NCBI GenBank assembly: GCA_013335235.1
Contig: JAAXVZ010000054.1
Location: 1-7,372 of the forward strand
Length of the DNA: 7,372 bases
Direction: 5' to 3'
Source of the DNA: Nanobdellota archaeon
GTDB taxonomy: Archaea > Nanobdellota > Nanobdellia > Woesearchaeales > GW2011-AR15
In this document: piece after piece, positions 6,801 through 7,372 of the stretch
How positions within the stretch are numbered: position 1 is the first letter of the stretch
Layout: each line of letters opens with the position of its first letter
Program-made: the position numbers and the translations under genes
The notes under the pieces: generated by a model
Databases searched by the model: none
What the model was told of the DNA's origin: nothing
Seen by the model: only the letters and a program-made list of their open reading frames with translations

Positions 6801-7372
6801 CATTTCCGACAAGAACCATATCATGGTAGCAATAATTTGTCGCACCTGTGCCATTTGGTGGTGTCTGCGATGTCCAAGAGCTAAACCCTGTTCCATTCAT
6901 ATTGGAATTGGCTGTGAAGAAAACCTCCACTTCACCATTATGCGCAAAAGCTGAATAATACATTTTTAGGCCATCAGTATCCATCGCAACACCGGTAGTC
7001 TCTGCTGCACCTGCACCGTTTGGTGCTGATTGGGATGTCCAACCTGAAAAATCGCTTCCATCAAGGTTTGAATTGGCTGTAAGGAAGGCCTCGACTGCAT
7101 CTGAATGAAGATATGCTGCGAAATAGAGCTTTCCATTTGCGACTGCCATGTCTATCCCTGAGCCATCATTGTCCCCGCCACCATCTGGAGCTGTCTGGTT
7201 GGTCCAGCCTGAGAAACCGCTGCCGTCAAGGTTTGAGCTAGAAGTAAAAAATCTCTCTACACCTGCGTTATCTGAATATGCCGCATAGTAAAGCTTCTCG
7301 CCGTCTGAGCCTATGGCAACGCTGGTTGTGTCTGACGCTCCTGCACCGTCTGGCGCAGTGAGGGCGCTCCAG
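3820..7372 (-). CDS. Giant modular surface protein (repeats, LamG, Ig-like, subunit-like C-terminus), N-terminus outside window
   Basis: The frame is open from the window edge to the TGA at 3820-3822, about 1183 codons. The ATG at 7149 is internal, because the 55-residue repeats continue upstream of it. Modules in order: tandem repeats (7371 to about 6586); the C-terminal half of a LamG domain (about 6564-6229, ending YFNGTIDEVKISNLSYSPNQ); Ig-like modules (about 6219-5785); the start of another Ig-like module (SNLTCNWNNVNDIDSDS) interrupted by a full LamG domain (about 5649-4981), then its continuation (ESWHCSVTPNDGYSDGT); a second Ig-like module to about 4543; an FN3-like module (about 4545-4249); and a C-terminal domain (4251-3823) homologous to the small subunits encoded at 423-2316. 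About 60 N-x-S/T sequons can be counted downstream of 7149, fitting heavy N-glycosylation. There is no C-terminal membrane helix. LamG and Ig-like modules usually bind sugars or proteins, so an adhesin is likely. Confidence 0.88.
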   Translation of the reverse strand, partial: WSALTAPDGAGASDTTSVAIGSDGEKLYYAAYSDNAGVERFFTSSSNLDGSGFSGWTNQTAPDGGGDNDGSGIDMAVANGKLYFAAYLHSDAVEAFLTANSNLDGSDFSGWTSQSAPNGAGAAETTGVAMDTDGLKMYYSAFAHNGEVEVFFTANSNMNGTGFSSWTSQTPPNGTGATNYCYHDMVLVGNALYYASFTHNNTLNNFSLAYSLFNGSSFSGWTVYPAIGSAGAAESSSVSLASDGKLLYILSFGHNGAVEAINLTTATLPSQAILFKNNSYELMANAGGFVFDWNGVPRSMTNISLGSWHHVAISHNGTAIQYFADGTRMLWDNTTRDFNITANALLIAGGYDYFNGTIDEVKISNLSYSPNQIYQEYLAGANSRSVNILMGDELSVADNWHCQATPNDGYQDGTARNSSSVLVINLAPSISSISISPIVANTSDTLSCNVTATDTENLTLQVEWFWYNSSTLKFSGNTSGVISGINTAVATLGPLNTTKFELWNCTARVYDGWNYSGYNSTTINISNAPPTQDIPTITPALPNITSNLTCNWNNVNDIDSDSIVNITNWYRNNVSTTVLYMPFDGANGREGTNATDYSGYGNNGTVFGAVWNRTGGKISGGYNFDGVSSYIEIPHSTVLEPATKLSITAWIKIATNASSTNYNIVAKQNWPSKQGYRLSLGGYGGCDKTNCLFLGIGNGSTLDETPGLGFVNLTNNTKWYYVSAVYNGSTIKYYIDGALTSSTSTNLNFIAPSATAVAIGRHSQGAEYFPGTIDELKIYNISLTTDQIYADYQAGLLSHSTNILVNSETSQNESWHCSVTPNDGYSDGTTLNSSSVSMENLVPDISTPIFNPAAPNTTSEVQCLATPTDPEDAELTAEWYWYNGTDLIFSGNTTGLASGVSAAITTLGSGNTTKGETWNCTVRSFDGFNYSSFDSATITILNSRPDIPILLTPSNGNITYHERYPFFDWTSTDVDGDLLNFTINTSFSSLFYCGTNISANVSTENYTADTEFCVDNLIYWEVMASDGTDNSAWSERWNFTIESYISLTLTTNQIDFGNIVRNLSKDTDDGYLPLILENTGNIRVNISRIGANASLWDTEGLNTEYFQFKADNDSTEPGSFNWTASTITWTNVTSIATQNLTIIKDIEYNDTKDNAEIDIRVQVPLYDSATSKKSSIYIVGEQS
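3830..3835 (-). promoter_or_regulatory. Ribosome binding site of the Ig-like membrane protein
   Basis: AGGTGA lies on the minus strand, 6 nt before the ATG at 3823 and inside the last codons (VGE) of the giant gene. It fixes the start of the 388-residue protein and supports translational coupling. Confidence 0.65.
4543..6219 (-). repeat. Duplicated Ig-like module pair inside the giant gene
   Basis: Two segments of about 140 codons, 6219-5785 and 4968-4543, encode the same order of motifs. Copy one has NWHCQATPNDGYQDGT, NSSSV, EWFWYNSS, FSGNTSG, TLGPLNTTK, ELWNCTARVYDGWNYS. Copy two has SWHCSVTPNDGYSDGT, NSSSV, EWYWYNGT, FSGNTTG, TLGSGNTTK, ETWNCTVRSFDGFNYS. Both directly follow a LamG domain. 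They are diverged internal duplicates, not near-identical DNA repeats. Confidence 0.85.
6586..7371 (-). repeat. Tandem 165-bp (55-residue) repeats in the giant gene
   Basis: Four units of exactly 55 codons start with W at 7371, 7206, 7041 and 6876. A fifth, incomplete unit starts at 6711. The consensus is W-T-x-Q-T-A-P-N-G-A-G-A-x-E-T-T-x-V-A, then D-G-x-K-L-Y-Y-A-A-F, H-N-G-x-V-E-x-F, and S-N-L-D-G-S-x-F-S-G. Strand-like spacing and the LYYA strand suggest beta-propeller blades. The array continues beyond the window edge, so the full number of units is unknown. Confidence 0.9.

Noticed and set aside
7147..7149. ATG at 7149 as the true start of the giant protein
   Set aside because: The frame stays open to 7372, and the 55-residue repeat period continues unbroken upstream of it.
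1..7372. CRISPR array, tRNA, rRNA or transposase
   Set aside because: None is visible. The only regular repeats are coding (55-residue units), and no transposase-like motif or insertion-sequence end was seen.

Overview
All genes in this window run on the minus strand, and they look archaeal. TATA-box promoters sit at about 2620-2627 and 312-319. Ribosome binding sites are of the GGTGA/GGAGG type. The proteins are secreted, beta-rich and crowded with N-x-S/T sequons. The mosaic of LamG and Ig-like domains, with W-x-C-x-VTPNDGYxDG motifs, is a style I associate with DPANN archaea (Woesearchaeota/Pacearchaeota-like). That placement is an inference: no rRNA or informational gene is present. The whole window appears to be one cell-surface locus.

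Layout in transcription order, right to left. (1) 7372-3820: the 3' part of a giant surface protein whose N-terminus lies outside the window. It has 55-residue tandem repeats, a half LamG domain, Ig-like modules, a complete LamG domain nested inside an Ig-like module, an FN3-like module, and a C-terminal domain homologous to the small subunits further down. (2) 3823-2657: a secreted, C-terminally membrane-anchored protein of Ig-like domains, overlapping the giant gene by ATGA. (3) A 77-bp gap holding a promoter. (4) 2579-2319: an 86-residue membrane protein that ends in a beta-strand motif shared with the subunits. (5) 2316-1660, 1653-985 and 1025-423: three tandem paralogous small surface proteins, probably filament (pilin/TasA-like) subunits. 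The third is broken. (6) A short gap with a second promoter at about 312-319. (7) 287-1: the start of another secreted Ig-like protein, cut by the window edge.

The most striking observation is in the third subunit gene. About 68-114 bp of its 3' end are turned around. The missing conserved codons (LCGNF...DEIAVDILVVIPSDLP) are read from the plus strand at 400-489, flanked by a perfect 23-bp inverted repeat (376-398 / 467-489). The last codons (VIPSDLPSDLYDNNSIEFT...) remain on the minus strand at 325-398. As the sequence stands, the protein ends in 20 out-of-place residues.

Working model (inference): the locus encodes a surface filament or fibre. Paralogous subunits are its body, the giant LamG/repeat protein docks to it through its C-terminal subunit-like domain (a tip or side adhesin), the 86-residue protein is a minimal anchor or initiator, and the Ig-like secreted proteins are assembly or anchoring factors.
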